This document shows, one piece after another, positions 8,209-17,213 of a stretch of DNA of 64,000 nucleotides. Position numbers and translations under genes: made by a program. Origin of the DNA: Marimicrobium sp913061115 (GTDB lineage: Bacteria > Pseudomonadota > Gammaproteobacteria > Pseudomonadales > Halieaceae); NCBI RefSeq assembly GCF_047729875.1, contig NZ_CP159826.1:3596001-3660000 (forward strand), given 5' to 3'. The notes under the pieces are model-generated. The model ran no database searches and was not told where the DNA came from. It saw nothing but the letters and a program-made list of their open reading frames with translations. Every line of letters starts with the position of its first letter. The first letter of the stretch is position 1.

Positions 8209-9387
8209 CTATTTTGATTTCTGACCCGCGCGTTGTTCAAGTATCTCGACCGCAGGCAGAGTCTTTCCTTCGACAAACTCCAAAAAGGCACCTCCGCCGG
8301 TAGAAATATAAGAAATCTTATCCTCGATATTATATTTCTCGATTGCTGCCAGAGTATCACCACCCCCTGCCAGTGAAAACGCGGGGCTGTCTGCAATGGC
8401 CTGAGACAAGGTTTTGGTCCCCTCGGCAAACTGATCGAACTCAAATACACCCACGGGACCGTTCCAAAGAATCGTGCCGGCGCTTTCAAGAATTTTCACT
8501 ATCTGCTTCGCTGACTCAGGCCCGATGTCAAAAATCATATCATCTTCCGCCACTTCATCGGCAGGTTTTAAACATGCCATAGCATCCTCGGAGAACGCTT
8601 TGCCCGTCACCACATCAACGGGCAGTGGAATATTGGTTTTCTGCATCAGGGCTTGCGCTATAGGAATCAGCTCATGTTCACACAGAGATTTTCCTACTGA
8701 GCTACCGCTGGCTGCCAAAAAGGTATTGGCAATGCCGCCGCCCAACACCAGTTGATCCACTTCCCCAGATAGCGACTCCAGCACCTGCAGCTTGGTTGAC
8801 ACTTTCGAGCCTCCGACGATAGCCACTAAGGGGCGCACAGGGTTGGTGAGCGCCTGCTTCAATGCGCGCAATTCCTTTTCAAGTAAGGGGCCAGCGCATG
8901 CGACAGGGGCATAGCTCGCAACGCCGTGAGTAGACGCCTGTGCACGGTGCGCGGTGCCGAAAGCGTCCATAACAAAAATATCGCACAGCGCCGCATAGGC
9001 TCGCGACAGCCCTTCTTCATTGGCATTTTCGCCGGAATTAAAGCGCACATTTTCCAGCAGGACCACCTCTCCATCGGCCAGATTCACACCCTCGCGCCAA
9101 TGTTCCATTAAGGCGACTGACGTTCCCAATAAGACTGATAAATGCTGCGCGACCGGTGCCAGTGAAAATTGCTTATCGTACTCGCCTTCCACTGGACGGC
9201 CCAGGTGCGACATCAGAATCACCCTAGCACCTGCCGCCAGCGCCATCTCAATCGTCGGCAGTGCTGCACGGATGCGAGCATCGCTGGTCACGGTGCCATT
9301 TTTGATGGGCACGTTAAGATCTTCACGAATTAACACGCGCTTGCCACGTAATTCTTGATCCTGCATTAGATCAACATTCAATGTCAT
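8209..9387 (-). CDS. pgk: Phosphoglycerate kinase
   Basis: Transfers phosphate between 1,3-bisphosphoglycerate and ADP. 392 residues, close to the bacterial norm. N-terminal substrate-binding block VLIREDLNVP is near 18-27; the nucleotide-binding block GGGDT lies near 350-355. I place the start at the ATG 9387 because AGAGG precedes it by 8 bases; a GTG at 9408 would add seven residues without a ribosome-binding site. It lies between epd (60 bases upstream) and fba, as in E. coli and Pseudomonas. Confidence 0.97.
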   Translation of the reverse strand: MTLNVDLMQDQELRGKRVLIREDLNVPIKNGTVTSDARIRAALPTIEMALAAGARVILMSHLGRPVEGEYDKQFSLAPVAQHLSVLLGTSVALMEHWREGVNLADGEVVLLENVRFNSGENANEEGLSRAYAALCDIFVMDAFGTAHRAQASTHGVASYAPVACAGPLLEKELRALKQALTNPVRPLVAIVGGSKVSTKLQVLESLSGEVDQLVLGGGIANTFLAASGSSVGKSLCEHELIPIAQALMQKTNIPLPVDVVTGKAFSEDAMACLKPADEVAEDDMIFDIGPESAKQIVKILESAGTILWNGPVGVFEFDQFAEGTKTLSQAIADSPAFSLAGGGDTLAAIEKYNIEDKISYISTGGGAFLEFVEGKTLPAVEILEQRAGQKSK

Positions 9388-9447
9388 ACCGCTAGCCTCT
9401 GCTATCACGTGCCCACTTACACGCGCCTCGCAGCACCTTGTGAATCT

Positions 9448-10458
9448 CTATAACCCACCCCAAAATTTTGCCACATCCAGCATGCGATTGGCGTAACCCC
9501 ATTCGTTGTCAAACCAGGTCAATACTTTTACCAAGCGTTTCCCACTAATCCGAGTCTGACTAGCGTCCACAATACTGGATCTTGAATCGTGATTAAAATC
9601 GCAGGACGCCAGAAGCTCCTCAGTATAGCCAAGGACGCCGCTAAAATCAGACAATGCAGCGTCACGCAGAATTTGATTGATTTCGATCACATCCGTGTCT
9701 CGGCGTGTTTGCACAGTCAGATCTAGAGCCGACACATTGAGTGTAGGCACCCTCAGTGCCTGCGCGCTAAAGCGCCCCACCATGTCAGGCAGCAGACGCT
9801 CAATACCCCGTGCCAGCTCCGTATCCACCGGAATAATAGACTGGGCGGCCGCCCGTGTTTTACGCAAATCCGTGTGGTGGTAGGCGTCAAGTACGGGCTG
9901 GTCGTTCATCGCAGAATGAATAGTAGTGATGGTGCCGTTCTCAATGCCGACGGCATCGTCGAGGGCCTTGATCAAAGGTAGAATGCCATTGGTGGAACAG
10001 GATGCGTTCGAAACGATACGATGCTCTGCGCGCAATTCGTCGTGATTGACGCCATAGACGACCGTCTTGTCCACGTCGGACTGCGCTGGCTGAGAAAACA
10101 GTACTTTTCTCGCGCCCTGATGCAGATGTTTTTCAGCCGTAGCTCGGTCAGTGAATGCCCCTGTGCATTCCAGCACAACATCCACCCCCAACTTTCCCCA
10201 AGGAAGGTCATCTATCTCAGAGTGATTCAGCAGGGTGATCGCATCGCCGTCCACCCACAATTGATTGGCGTCTCCCTCAAGAGACTTCGGGAAGCGCCCG
10301 TGCGTTGAGTCATAACGAGTGAGATGCAAAATCGTCCCTGCATCAGCCAATTCGTTGATGGCGACAATACTCAGTTCATGCCTGAGCGGGCTCTCGTAGA
10401 GGGAGCGCAGGATGCTGCGGCCGATTCTGCCGTAACCATTGATAGCGAGACGCAACAT
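9448..10458 (-). CDS. epd: Erythrose-4-phosphate dehydrogenase (GAPDH family)
   Basis: 336 residues of the GAPDH fold. Several blocks are those of Epd rather than GapA: VAINELADA at 32-40, YDSTHGRF at 49-56 and TIHSAMNDQ at 179-187. Epd oxidises D-erythrose 4-phosphate to 4-phosphoerythronate, feeding pyridoxal 5'-phosphate synthesis. The catalytic Cys is at 154 in SNASCSTNG, and His 181 is present. The usual second Cys of the loop (CTTNC) is Gly here and the first Thr is Ser. It starts 11 bases after tkt, whose product makes erythrose 4-phosphate. A glyceraldehyde-3-phosphate activity cannot be excluded, since no separate gapA is in the window. Confidence 0.85.
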   Translation of the reverse strand: MLRLAINGYGRIGRSILRSLYESPLRHELSIVAINELADAGTILHLTRYDSTHGRFPKSLEGDANQLWVDGDAITLLNHSEIDDLPWGKLGVDVVLECTGAFTDRATAEKHLHQGARKVLFSQPAQSDVDKTVVYGVNHDELRAEHRIVSNASCSTNGILPLIKALDDAVGIENGTITTIHSAMNDQPVLDAYHHTDLRKTRAAAQSIIPVDTELARGIERLLPDMVGRFSAQALRVPTLNVSALDLTVQTRRDTDVIEINQILRDAALSDFSGVLGYTEELLASCDFNHDSRSSIVDASQTRISGKRLVKVLTWFDNEWGYANRMLDVAKFWGGL

Positions 10459-10468
10459 CGGGTCAGCC

Positions 10469-12469
10469 CTAGAGGAGGATATCTTCTACGACGGAGACCA
10501 CATTGTCCGTCGTGAATCCAAAGTGGCGCATCAATTCATCGGCCGGCGCTGACTCACCGAAAGTCGTCATGCCCACTACGCGCCCATCCAGACCAACATA
10601 TTTATACCAGTAGTCTGCATGCAGCGCTTCAATCGCCACTCGAGCCAGTATGTCGCTCGGCAGCACAGACTCTCGATAACCCGTATCTTGCTGCTCGAAC
10701 AGTTCGGCACAAGGCATGGATACCACACGAACCTGCTTGCCCTTCGATGCCAGTTCCTCGGCTGCCGTTACCGCCAGTTGAACTTCCGAGCCAGTGGCAA
10801 TCAGAATGGCATCGGGTGTGCCAGAGCAATCCTTGAGCACATAGGCGCCGCGACTGATATCTGCGACCTGCCCGTCATCCCGCAGCTGGTGGGGCAGTGC
10901 CTGACGAGAAAAAACCAGTGCGCAAGGGCCATCGCGACGCTCAATCGCTGTCTTCCACGCCACCGCAGATTCCACTGCATCACAAGGACGCCAGGTTTGC
11001 ATATTGGGTGTGGCACGCAGCGCGGTTAACTGCTCAACAGGTTGGTGTGTCGGGCCATCTTCTCCAAGACCAATAGAGTCATGGGTAAAAACAAAGATGG
11101 ATTGCTGTTTCATCAACGCCGCCATGCGCACCGCATTGCGGGCATACTCCATAAAGATTAAGAAGGTGGCACCGTAATTAATGAAGCCGCCATGCAGAGT
11201 AATACCATTCATGATCGCTGCCATGGCAAACTCCCGTACGCCATAGTAAATATAGTTGCCGCTCGCATCCTGCGCGCTTACACCCGTCGATCCACTCCAC
11301 AGGGTCAGATTGGATGCGGCCAGATCTGCAGAGCCGCCGAGGAGCTCTGGCAACAACGGACCGTAGGCATTCAGGCAATTCTGGGAGGCCTTGCGCGAGG
11401 CGATAGTCGCGCCTTCCTTCTGACATTGTGCAATATACGCTGTGGCCTGCCGCGAAAAGTCCTCGGGCAGCTCACCCGCGAGCCGGCGGCGCAGTTCTAT
11501 CGCCAGATCAGGATGCGCAACGGCATAAGCCGCCATCGTCTCTTCCCATTCTTGTTCACGGGCAGCGCCCGATTCGTGTGCATCCCAGCCGGCATAAATA
11601 TCGGCGGGAATCTCGAAAGGTCCATATTTCCAACCCAGAATCTGGCGTGTCGCAGCCACTTCATCCTCACCCAATGCCGAACCATGAGCAGACTCTGTGC
11701 CCTGCTTGTTGGGTGAGCCCTTGCCTATAATGGTCTTGCAGCAAATCAGCGTCGGCTTGTCATTCTGAGCGCGAGCCGCCTCGATCGCAGACCGAATTTC
11801 AGAGGCATTATGCCCATCGACCCCCGCGACGACGTGCCAACCATAGGCTCCAAAACGGGCGGGAGTGTCATCGGTAAACCAACCCTGCACCTCGCCATCA
11901 ATGGAAATACCGTTGTCATCATAAAAGGCGATCAGTTTTCCCAGGCCCAGCGTCCCAGCTAAGGAACTGGCTTCATGGGAAATGCCCTCCATCAGGCAAC
12001 CATCACCCACAAACACATAGGTATGGTGATCAACCACGGCATGTCCTGGTTGATTGAACTGGGCTGCCAAAACTTTTTCCGCCAAGGCCATACCTACTGC
12101 ATTCGCCAGGCCCTGGCCCAGCGGGCCCGTCGTGGTCTCTACACCCGGGGTGTAGCCATATTCCGGATGTCCAGGCGTCTTACTGTGCATTTGGCGAAAA
12201 TTCTGTATTTCAGAAATAGGTAGCTCATAGCCGCAGAGGTGCAAAAGCGAGTAGAGCAACATCGAGCCGTGGCCATTGGACAGCACAAAGCGGTCGCGGC
12301 CAGGCCAAGCGGGGTTTGCCGGGTTGTGCCGCAGAAAGTCATTCCACAGCACCTCAGCAATATCCGCCATGCCCATGGGGGCGCCGGGGTGGCCACTTTT
12401 CGCTTTCTGGACCGCGTCCATACTAAGAGCACGAATGGCATTGGCAAGTTCTATGCGGGGGGACGACAT
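10469..12469 (-). CDS. tkt: Transketolase
   Basis: Thiamine-diphosphate enzyme of the pentose phosphate pathway, moving two-carbon ketol units between sugar phosphates. 666 residues, the usual length. GDGCLMEGISHEA near 155-167 is the ThDP/Mg site, and GLGEDGPTHQPVEQL near 468-482 is the transketolase signature in the pyrimidine domain. A GGAGAA lies 4 bases before the ATG. First gene of the minus-strand operon with epd, pgk and fba. Its promoter region is shared with the divergent sahR and holds a 32-bp palindrome. Confidence 0.97.
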   Translation of the reverse strand: MSSPRIELANAIRALSMDAVQKAKSGHPGAPMGMADIAEVLWNDFLRHNPANPAWPGRDRFVLSNGHGSMLLYSLLHLCGYELPISEIQNFRQMHSKTPGHPEYGYTPGVETTTGPLGQGLANAVGMALAEKVLAAQFNQPGHAVVDHHTYVFVGDGCLMEGISHEASSLAGTLGLGKLIAFYDDNGISIDGEVQGWFTDDTPARFGAYGWHVVAGVDGHNASEIRSAIEAARAQNDKPTLICCKTIIGKGSPNKQGTESAHGSALGEDEVAATRQILGWKYGPFEIPADIYAGWDAHESGAAREQEWEETMAAYAVAHPDLAIELRRRLAGELPEDFSRQATAYIAQCQKEGATIASRKASQNCLNAYGPLLPELLGGSADLAASNLTLWSGSTGVSAQDASGNYIYYGVREFAMAAIMNGITLHGGFINYGATFLIFMEYARNAVRMAALMKQQSIFVFTHDSIGLGEDGPTHQPVEQLTALRATPNMQTWRPCDAVESAVAWKTAIERRDGPCALVFSRQALPHQLRDDGQVADISRGAYVLKDCSGTPDAILIATGSEVQLAVTAAEELASKGKQVRVVSMPCAELFEQQDTGYRESVLPSDILARVAIEALHADYWYKYVGLDGRVVGMTTFGESAPADELMRHFGFTTDNVVSVVEDILL

Positions 12470-12596
12470 CAGGTTCTCCGGGGAGGTGAATAGGTACGAA
12501 ATGGGGCGCTATTTTCGCGTAAGCGGGAGCGAACGGCAAACAAATAGGCAGATATTTGGCGCATAACCGCAATTTCATTGGCGTGAGAAGCACTAA

Positions 12597-12628
12597 AAAA
12601 CTATATCAAAATATTTTGATATAGTTTT
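12597..12628. promoter_or_regulatory. Perfect 32-bp palindrome, probable SahR operator
   Basis: Each arm reads AAAACTATATCAAAAT, with no spacer and no mismatch. It lies 23 bases upstream of the sahR ATG and overlaps the -35 of the sahR promoter. ArsR-family regulators bind AT-rich palindromes of this kind, usually controlling their own gene. SahR is known as an S-adenosylhomocysteine-responsive repressor of methionine-cycle genes. The identification as its operator is inferred from position and symmetry. No second copy was seen before metK, ahcY or metF. Confidence 0.8.
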
Positions 12629-12644
12629 GATGGCCTGCTAGACT
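12616..12644 (+). promoter_or_regulatory. sahR promoter
   Basis: TTGATA (12616-12621) and TAGACT (12639-12644) are separated by 17 bases. They match the sigma-70 consensus at 5/6 and 4/6. The -35 is inside the right arm of the palindrome, so bound regulator would exclude polymerase. The start point expected 7 bases after the -10 is 12651, which is the A of the sahR ATG. Confidence 0.6.
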
Positions 12645-12650
12645 CCAAAA

Positions 12651-13661
12651 ATGACCTTGTCTAACGCCGCCAAATTGGTGACATCACAGCCGGACCAGCC
12701 GCCGTCTGCTCTGCAACTAGCCACGCTTACCCGCCTGTGCAAAGCCAGCGCGGATTCTCTGCGCCTACTAGTGCTCAGGGTGCTACGCAAAGATTCGTTC
12801 GGGGTCTCCGAGCTATGCTCAATCTTCGACATTCGTCAGCCTGCCCTCAGCCACCACTTGAAGGTTCTTTCCAGTGCCGGCCTAGTGGCGGCAAGGCGTG
12901 AGGCCAACTCTATTTTTTACCGCCGCAGCGAAACGGGGCAACACCCCGATCTGGAAGCGCTGCAACACAGCATTTTCGATGCGGTGGATAAGATTGATCT
13001 GCCGCTAGATATTCAGGAACGGCTCTTAGCCATGCACCGGCAGCGCGAAGAAAACTCCAGCACCTTTTTCCAGCTCAATGCGCATAAGTTTCAACAACAG
13101 CAGGATTTGATCGCTAGCTATGAGCAATATGCTGATATCGCCATCCAGGTGCTGGAAGACGCCCCGCTAAAGCACCGTCGCACGGCGCTGGAAGTCGGGC
13201 CTGGGGATGGTTCGTTCCTGCTTGAACTTGCACCGCTGTTTGAGCGCGTAGTGGCGCTGGACAATGCCCCAAGCATGCTGGAACAAGCACGAAGCAGGTC
13301 TGCTTCAGCCGGATTGCAAAATATAGACTTTATTCTGGATGACACGCGTAGTCCTCAATTGGCCAATCTGCAGGTCGACTGCGCGATCATTAATATGGTG
13401 TTGCACCACACGCCAGCACCGGGTGAAGTTCTGCGCGACGTCGCTTCATACCTCGCACCTGGCGGTGTAGTCCTCATTACCGAGCTGTGCAATCACGATC
13501 AGGGCTGGGCACGGGAGAATTGCGGCGATTTATGGCTTGGGTTTGACCCCAGGGAGCTCGCGCAGTGGGCAACGGACGCAGGGCTCAAGGACATCACCAG
13601 CGTTCATCTAGCCCAACGTAATGGCTTTCAAGTACAAGTACGGTTATTTGGCCGACTTTAA
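12651..13661 (+). CDS. sahR: SahR-type regulator: ArsR winged helix fused to SAM-methyltransferase domain
   Basis: 336 residues. An ArsR-type winged helix (about 25-110; ELCSIFDIRQPALSHHLKVL is the recognition region) is followed by a class I methyltransferase fold. The glycine-rich motif I is VGPGDGSFLLEL near 183-194. In the SahR family the second domain is thought to sense S-adenosylhomocysteine, releasing repression of SAM-cycle genes. The gene leads directly into metK, ahcY and metF, the expected regulon. There is no Shine-Dalgarno before the ATG (CTCCAAAA), and the promoter places transcription start on the ATG, so the message may be leaderless. Family assignment is firm from architecture and context; the ligand is by homology. 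Confidence 0.88.
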   Translation: MTLSNAAKLVTSQPDQPPSALQLATLTRLCKASADSLRLLVLRVLRKDSFGVSELCSIFDIRQPALSHHLKVLSSAGLVAARREANSIFYRRSETGQHPDLEALQHSIFDAVDKIDLPLDIQERLLAMHRQREENSSTFFQLNAHKFQQQQDLIASYEQYADIAIQVLEDAPLKHRRTALEVGPGDGSFLLELAPLFERVVALDNAPSMLEQARSRSASAGLQNIDFILDDTRSPQLANLQVDCAIINMVLHHTPAPGEVLRDVASYLAPGGVVLITELCNHDQGWARENCGDLWLGFDPRELAQWATDAGLKDITSVHLAQRNGFQVQVRLFGRL

Positions 13662-13686
13662 CGATTTTATTTATAAGGATAAGACT

Positions 13687-14844
13687 ATGAGCGAATACAA
13701 ACTTTTTACCTCCGAATCAGTGTCTGAGGGACACCCAGACAAAATGGCTGACCAGATATCAGATGCGGTCCTGGACTACCTCCTCAAGCGCGATAAAGAC
13801 GCGCGCGTCGCCGTGGAGACCATGGTCAAGACCGGTATGTGCATAGTAGCAGGCGAGGTCACCACCTCGGCCAATATGGATCTTGAGGAGACCATTCGCC
13901 AAACCATACTCGACATTGGCTACGACAGCTCTGACGTGGGTTTCGACGGCGCTTCCTGTGCAGTACTCAACGCCATTGGCAAGCAGTCCCGAGATATCGC
14001 GATGGGCGTTGACGAAAGTAAAAGTCATGAGCAGGGGGCTGGAGATCAGGGCCTGATGTTCGGCTATGCCACCAATGAAACTGATGTGCTGATGCCTGCA
14101 CCCATTTATTATGCCCATCGCCTTGTGGAACGTCAGGCAGAATTGCGCAAGAACGGCAAACTGAACTGGCTGCGCCCAGACGCCAAAAGCCAAATTACGT
14201 TGCGCTATGAAGACGGCAAGCCGGTCGCCATTGACGCAGTGGTGCTATCCACTCAGCACGATGAAAAGGTCAGCCAGAAAGAAATTCACAAGCAAATTTT
14301 GAAGCATGTGATTAAGGATGTTCTGCCAGCAGAATGGTTGCATAAGGGCACCCAATATCACATCAATCCTACTGGTCAGTTCATCATCGGCGGCCCCGTC
14401 GGTGACTGTGGCTTAACCGGACGCAAGATTATTGTGGATACATACGGCGGCATGGCGCGTCACGGTGGCGGCGCGTTTTCCGGCAAAGACCCGTCCAAGG
14501 TGGACCGTTCTGCAGCCTATGCGGGTCGCTATGTGGCGAAGAATATTGTCGCAGCGGGTCTTGCGGATCGCTGCGAGATTCAGGTGTCTTATGCGATTGG
14601 TGTCGCGGAACCCACATCTATTGCCATTGACACGTTCGGCACTGGCAAAATTTCTGATGACCGCATAGCAGAGCTGGTGCGCGAGCACTTCGACCTGCGT
14701 CCCAAGGGCTTGATTGCGATGCTTAACCTGAAGCGTCCTATTTACCAAAAAACAGCAGCCTATGGTCACTTCGGGCGAGAAGATAAGGATTTTACTTGGG
14801 AGAGAACGAATAAAGCGAAGGCGCTGAAAAAAGCCGCGCGTTGA
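13687..14844 (+). CDS. metK: S-adenosylmethionine synthetase
   Basis: Makes SAM from methionine and ATP. 385 residues, the standard length, beginning MSEYKLFTSESVSEGHPDK (GHPDK at 15-19 is the ATP/methionine block). GGGAFSGKDP near 263-272 is the second signature. The ATG at 13687 is preceded by AAGGAT; longer in-frame extensions into sahR are spurious. It follows sahR by 25 bases and is presumably co-transcribed and controlled by it. Confidence 0.98.
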   Translation: MSEYKLFTSESVSEGHPDKMADQISDAVLDYLLKRDKDARVAVETMVKTGMCIVAGEVTTSANMDLEETIRQTILDIGYDSSDVGFDGASCAVLNAIGKQSRDIAMGVDESKSHEQGAGDQGLMFGYATNETDVLMPAPIYYAHRLVERQAELRKNGKLNWLRPDAKSQITLRYEDGKPVAIDAVVLSTQHDEKVSQKEIHKQILKHVIKDVLPAEWLHKGTQYHINPTGQFIIGGPVGDCGLTGRKIIVDTYGGMARHGGGAFSGKDPSKVDRSAAYAGRYVAKNIVAAGLADRCEIQVSYAIGVAEPTSIAIDTFGTGKISDDRIAELVREHFDLRPKGLIAMLNLKRPIYQKTAAYGHFGREDKDFTWERTNKAKALKKAAR

Positions 14845-14923
14845 TGAAAAACGGCTGATCGACGCTCAGTTGCGCCGGGCAGCAAAAAAACTGACTACCC
14901 CCATTAACATTTAGACAAATAAC

Positions 14924-14936
14924 GGGCTCCAAGCCC
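14924..14936 (+). other. Small hairpin just before the ahcY ribosome-binding site
   Basis: GGGCT and AGCCC pair around CCA, ending right at the AAAGGAAG that precedes the ahcY ATG. The 106-base metK-ahcY gap does not contain the conserved core of the SAH riboswitch found before ahcY in other proteobacteria. The hairpin is short and may be chance. Confidence 0.25.
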
Positions 14937-14950
14937 AAAGGAAGATAAAG

Positions 14951-16342
14951 ATGAGCACAGCACAAAAATTGCAAACGACTGAAGACTACAAAGTTGCCGA
15001 CATCTCACTGGCCCAGTGGGGCCGTCGCGAGCTGGAGATTGCAGAAAGCGAAATGCCAGCGCTGATGGCGATGCGGGCTAAGTATTCAGCCAGCAAGCCA
15101 CTCGCCGGAGCAAAAGTTCTAGGCTGCATCCATATGACGATCCAGACTGGGGTATTGATTGAAACACTGATGCTATTAGGTGCCGAAGTGCGCTGGTCTT
15201 CGTGTAACATTTTCTCTACACAGGACCACGCTGCGGCCGCTATAGCCGCCGGGGGAATTCCTGTATTTGCCTGGAAAGGTGAAACTGAGGAAGAGTATGA
15301 GTGGTGTCTTGAGCAGACCGTTCTCAAAGACGGCAAGCCATGGGACGCTAACATGATACTGGACGATGGCGGCGACCTCACCTCTTTACTGCATGACAAG
15401 TATCCCGCCATGCTGGACAAAATACACGGCGTTACCGAAGAAACCACCACAGGTGTGCACCGCCTGCTGGAGATGCTGGAGCGGGGCACACTGAAGGTGC
15501 CAGCTATCAACGTGAACGACTCCGTGACCAAGTCTAAGAATGACAATAAGTATGGTTGTCGCCACAGCCTCAATGACGCTATCAAGCGCGGCACCGATCA
15601 CCTGATGGCCGGCAAAAAAGCACTGGTCATCGGCTATGGGGACGTTGGCAAGGGCTCAGCACAATCCCTGCGTCAGGAAGGTATGATTGTAAAAATTACC
15701 GAGATCGATCCTATCTGTGCCATGCAGGCCTGCATGGACGGTTTTGAGATTGTTTCGCCTTTCATCGACGGCATCAATGATGGCACTGAGTCGTGCATCG
15801 ACCGCGAACTATTAGGCACTACTGATCTGGTCGTCACTACCACTGGCAACTACAAGGTCTGTGATTCGAACATGCTGAAAGCGCTTAAAAAGAACTGCGT
15901 CGTCAGTAATATCGGCCACTTCGACAACGAAATTGATACGGCTTACATGCGCAGTAATTGGGAGTGGGAAGAGGTTAAGCCGCAGGTCCACAAAGTCTAT
16001 CGCGACAAGGCAGCCAATGATTACCTGATCCTGTTATCCGAAGGACGCCTGGTGAATCTTGGCAATGCTACGGGTCACCCGTCACGCATTATGGACGGCT
16101 CTTTCGCGAACCAAGTGCTAGCGCAAATTTATTTATACGAGCGTAAATTCGCGGACCTAGAGTCAGACATGAAGGCCTCTGCGTTAACTGTTGAAATTCT
16201 GCCCAAGAAACTCGACGAGGAAGTGGCGGCACACATGATCGGTGGTTTTGGTGCAGTGCTTACCCGACTCACGCCAGAACAAGCTGATTATATCAAGGTC
16301 AGCCAGGATGGACCGTACAAGCCTGAAAGCTACAAGTACTAG
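14951..16342 (+). CDS. ahcY: Adenosylhomocysteinase
   Basis: Hydrolyses S-adenosylhomocysteine to homocysteine and adenosine, removing the product inhibitor of methyltransferases. 463 residues with the long form's insert. NAD-binding GYGDVGKGSA lies near 228-237, and the conserved blocks NVNDSVTKSKNDN (near 189-201) and HPSRIMDGSF (near 376-385) are present. AAGGAAG precedes the ATG. Between metK and metF, it completes the SAM to SAH to homocysteine route, and homocysteine is then remethylated with MetF-derived methyl groups. Confidence 0.98.
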   Translation: MSTAQKLQTTEDYKVADISLAQWGRRELEIAESEMPALMAMRAKYSASKPLAGAKVLGCIHMTIQTGVLIETLMLLGAEVRWSSCNIFSTQDHAAAAIAAGGIPVFAWKGETEEEYEWCLEQTVLKDGKPWDANMILDDGGDLTSLLHDKYPAMLDKIHGVTEETTTGVHRLLEMLERGTLKVPAINVNDSVTKSKNDNKYGCRHSLNDAIKRGTDHLMAGKKALVIGYGDVGKGSAQSLRQEGMIVKITEIDPICAMQACMDGFEIVSPFIDGINDGTESCIDRELLGTTDLVVTTTGNYKVCDSNMLKALKKNCVVSNIGHFDNEIDTAYMRSNWEWEEVKPQVHKVYRDKAANDYLILLSEGRLVNLGNATGHPSRIMDGSFANQVLAQIYLYERKFADLESDMKASALTVEILPKKLDEEVAAHMIGGFGAVLTRLTPEQADYIKVSQDGPYKPESYKY

Positions 16343-16355
16343 GAAACGGTTACTC

Positions 16356-17195
16356 ATGGCTGCGCAAAAACCGCGTATAAGTTGCGAGTTCTTCCCGCCC
16401 AAAACAGGGGCGGGTATTGACAGGCTTCTGACCGAGGTTATGCCTGCTCTTAATGCACTAGGCCCAGAGTTCTTCTCGGTGACCTACGGCGCAGGCGGCA
16501 GCACGCGCGACACCACGGTTGGGCTAGTGTCCTCTATCAGGGAAGCGGGCACCGATGTCGCACCTCACCTCAGCTTCGGGGGTGATGACGACAGTACTAT
16601 TGCGGCGCTACTTGAAACGTATCAAGGCGCAGGCATTAAACGTTTGGTCGCGCTGCGCGGTGATGTTCCCTCAGGGACCGGCGGTCCAGCACAGCTTATT
16701 TACGCCAGCGAGTTAGTGGCGTTTATACGTGAGCGCACGGGGGATCATTTCCATATCGAGGTCGCGGCTTATCCGGAAATACATCCGGAAGCTAAAAGCT
16801 ACGACACCGATATCGCTTTTCTCAAAACTAAATTCGATGCTGGCGCCGACAGCGCCATTACCCAATACTTCTTCAACGTTGAATCGTACTTTTACTTTCT
16901 AGACCAGTGCGCGGCTATTGGAATCGACAAGCCTATCTATGCTGGCGTTATGCCAATAATCAACTTTTCTAATCTGATTCGCTTTTCCGCCAATTGTGGC
17001 GCGGAAATTCCTCGATGGATTTGCCGACGCATTGAAGCCTATGGTGATAATCAGGAGAGCATCGCCAAATTTGGCGTCGAGGTTGTTACTCAACTTTGTC
17101 AGACATTGCTGGACAATGGCGCTCCAGGTATCCATTTCTACACCATGAATCAGGTGGAACCGACGCAACAAATCTATAATAATCTAGGCCTGTAG
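16356..17195 (+). CDS. metF: 5,10-methylenetetrahydrofolate reductase
   Basis: FAD enzyme that reduces 5,10-methylene-THF to 5-methyl-THF, the methyl donor for homocysteine. 279 residues. CEFFPPKTGAG near the N-terminus and VTYGAGGSTRD near 44-54 are family blocks; LRGDVP follows near 100. The ATG at 16356 is chosen because it is preceded by AGGAAA, lies 13 bases after the ahcY stop, and gives the usual N-terminus (AAQKPRISCEFFPPK). Upstream in-frame codons overlap ahcY. Last SAM-cycle gene of the block. Confidence 0.96.
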   Translation: MAAQKPRISCEFFPPKTGAGIDRLLTEVMPALNALGPEFFSVTYGAGGSTRDTTVGLVSSIREAGTDVAPHLSFGGDDDSTIAALLETYQGAGIKRLVALRGDVPSGTGGPAQLIYASELVAFIRERTGDHFHIEVAAYPEIHPEAKSYDTDIAFLKTKFDAGADSAITQYFFNVESYFYFLDQCAAIGIDKPIYAGVMPIINFSNLIRFSANCGAEIPRWICRRIEAYGDNQESIAKFGVEVVTQLCQTLLDNGAPGIHFYTMNQVEPTQQIYNNLGL

Positions 17196-17213
17196 CAGTA
17201 GGACTCGATAACT

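Noticed and set aside
10619..12223. Plus-strand open frames across tkt
   Set aside because: Antisense shadows of a fully conserved transketolase gene.
13621..13686. In-frame N-terminal extension of metK
   Set aside because: It overlaps the end of sahR, and the conserved MetK N-terminus with a ribosome-binding site starts at 13687.
14845..14950. SAH riboswitch before ahcY
   Set aside because: Expected from related organisms, but the conserved core and pairing arms are not present by eye.
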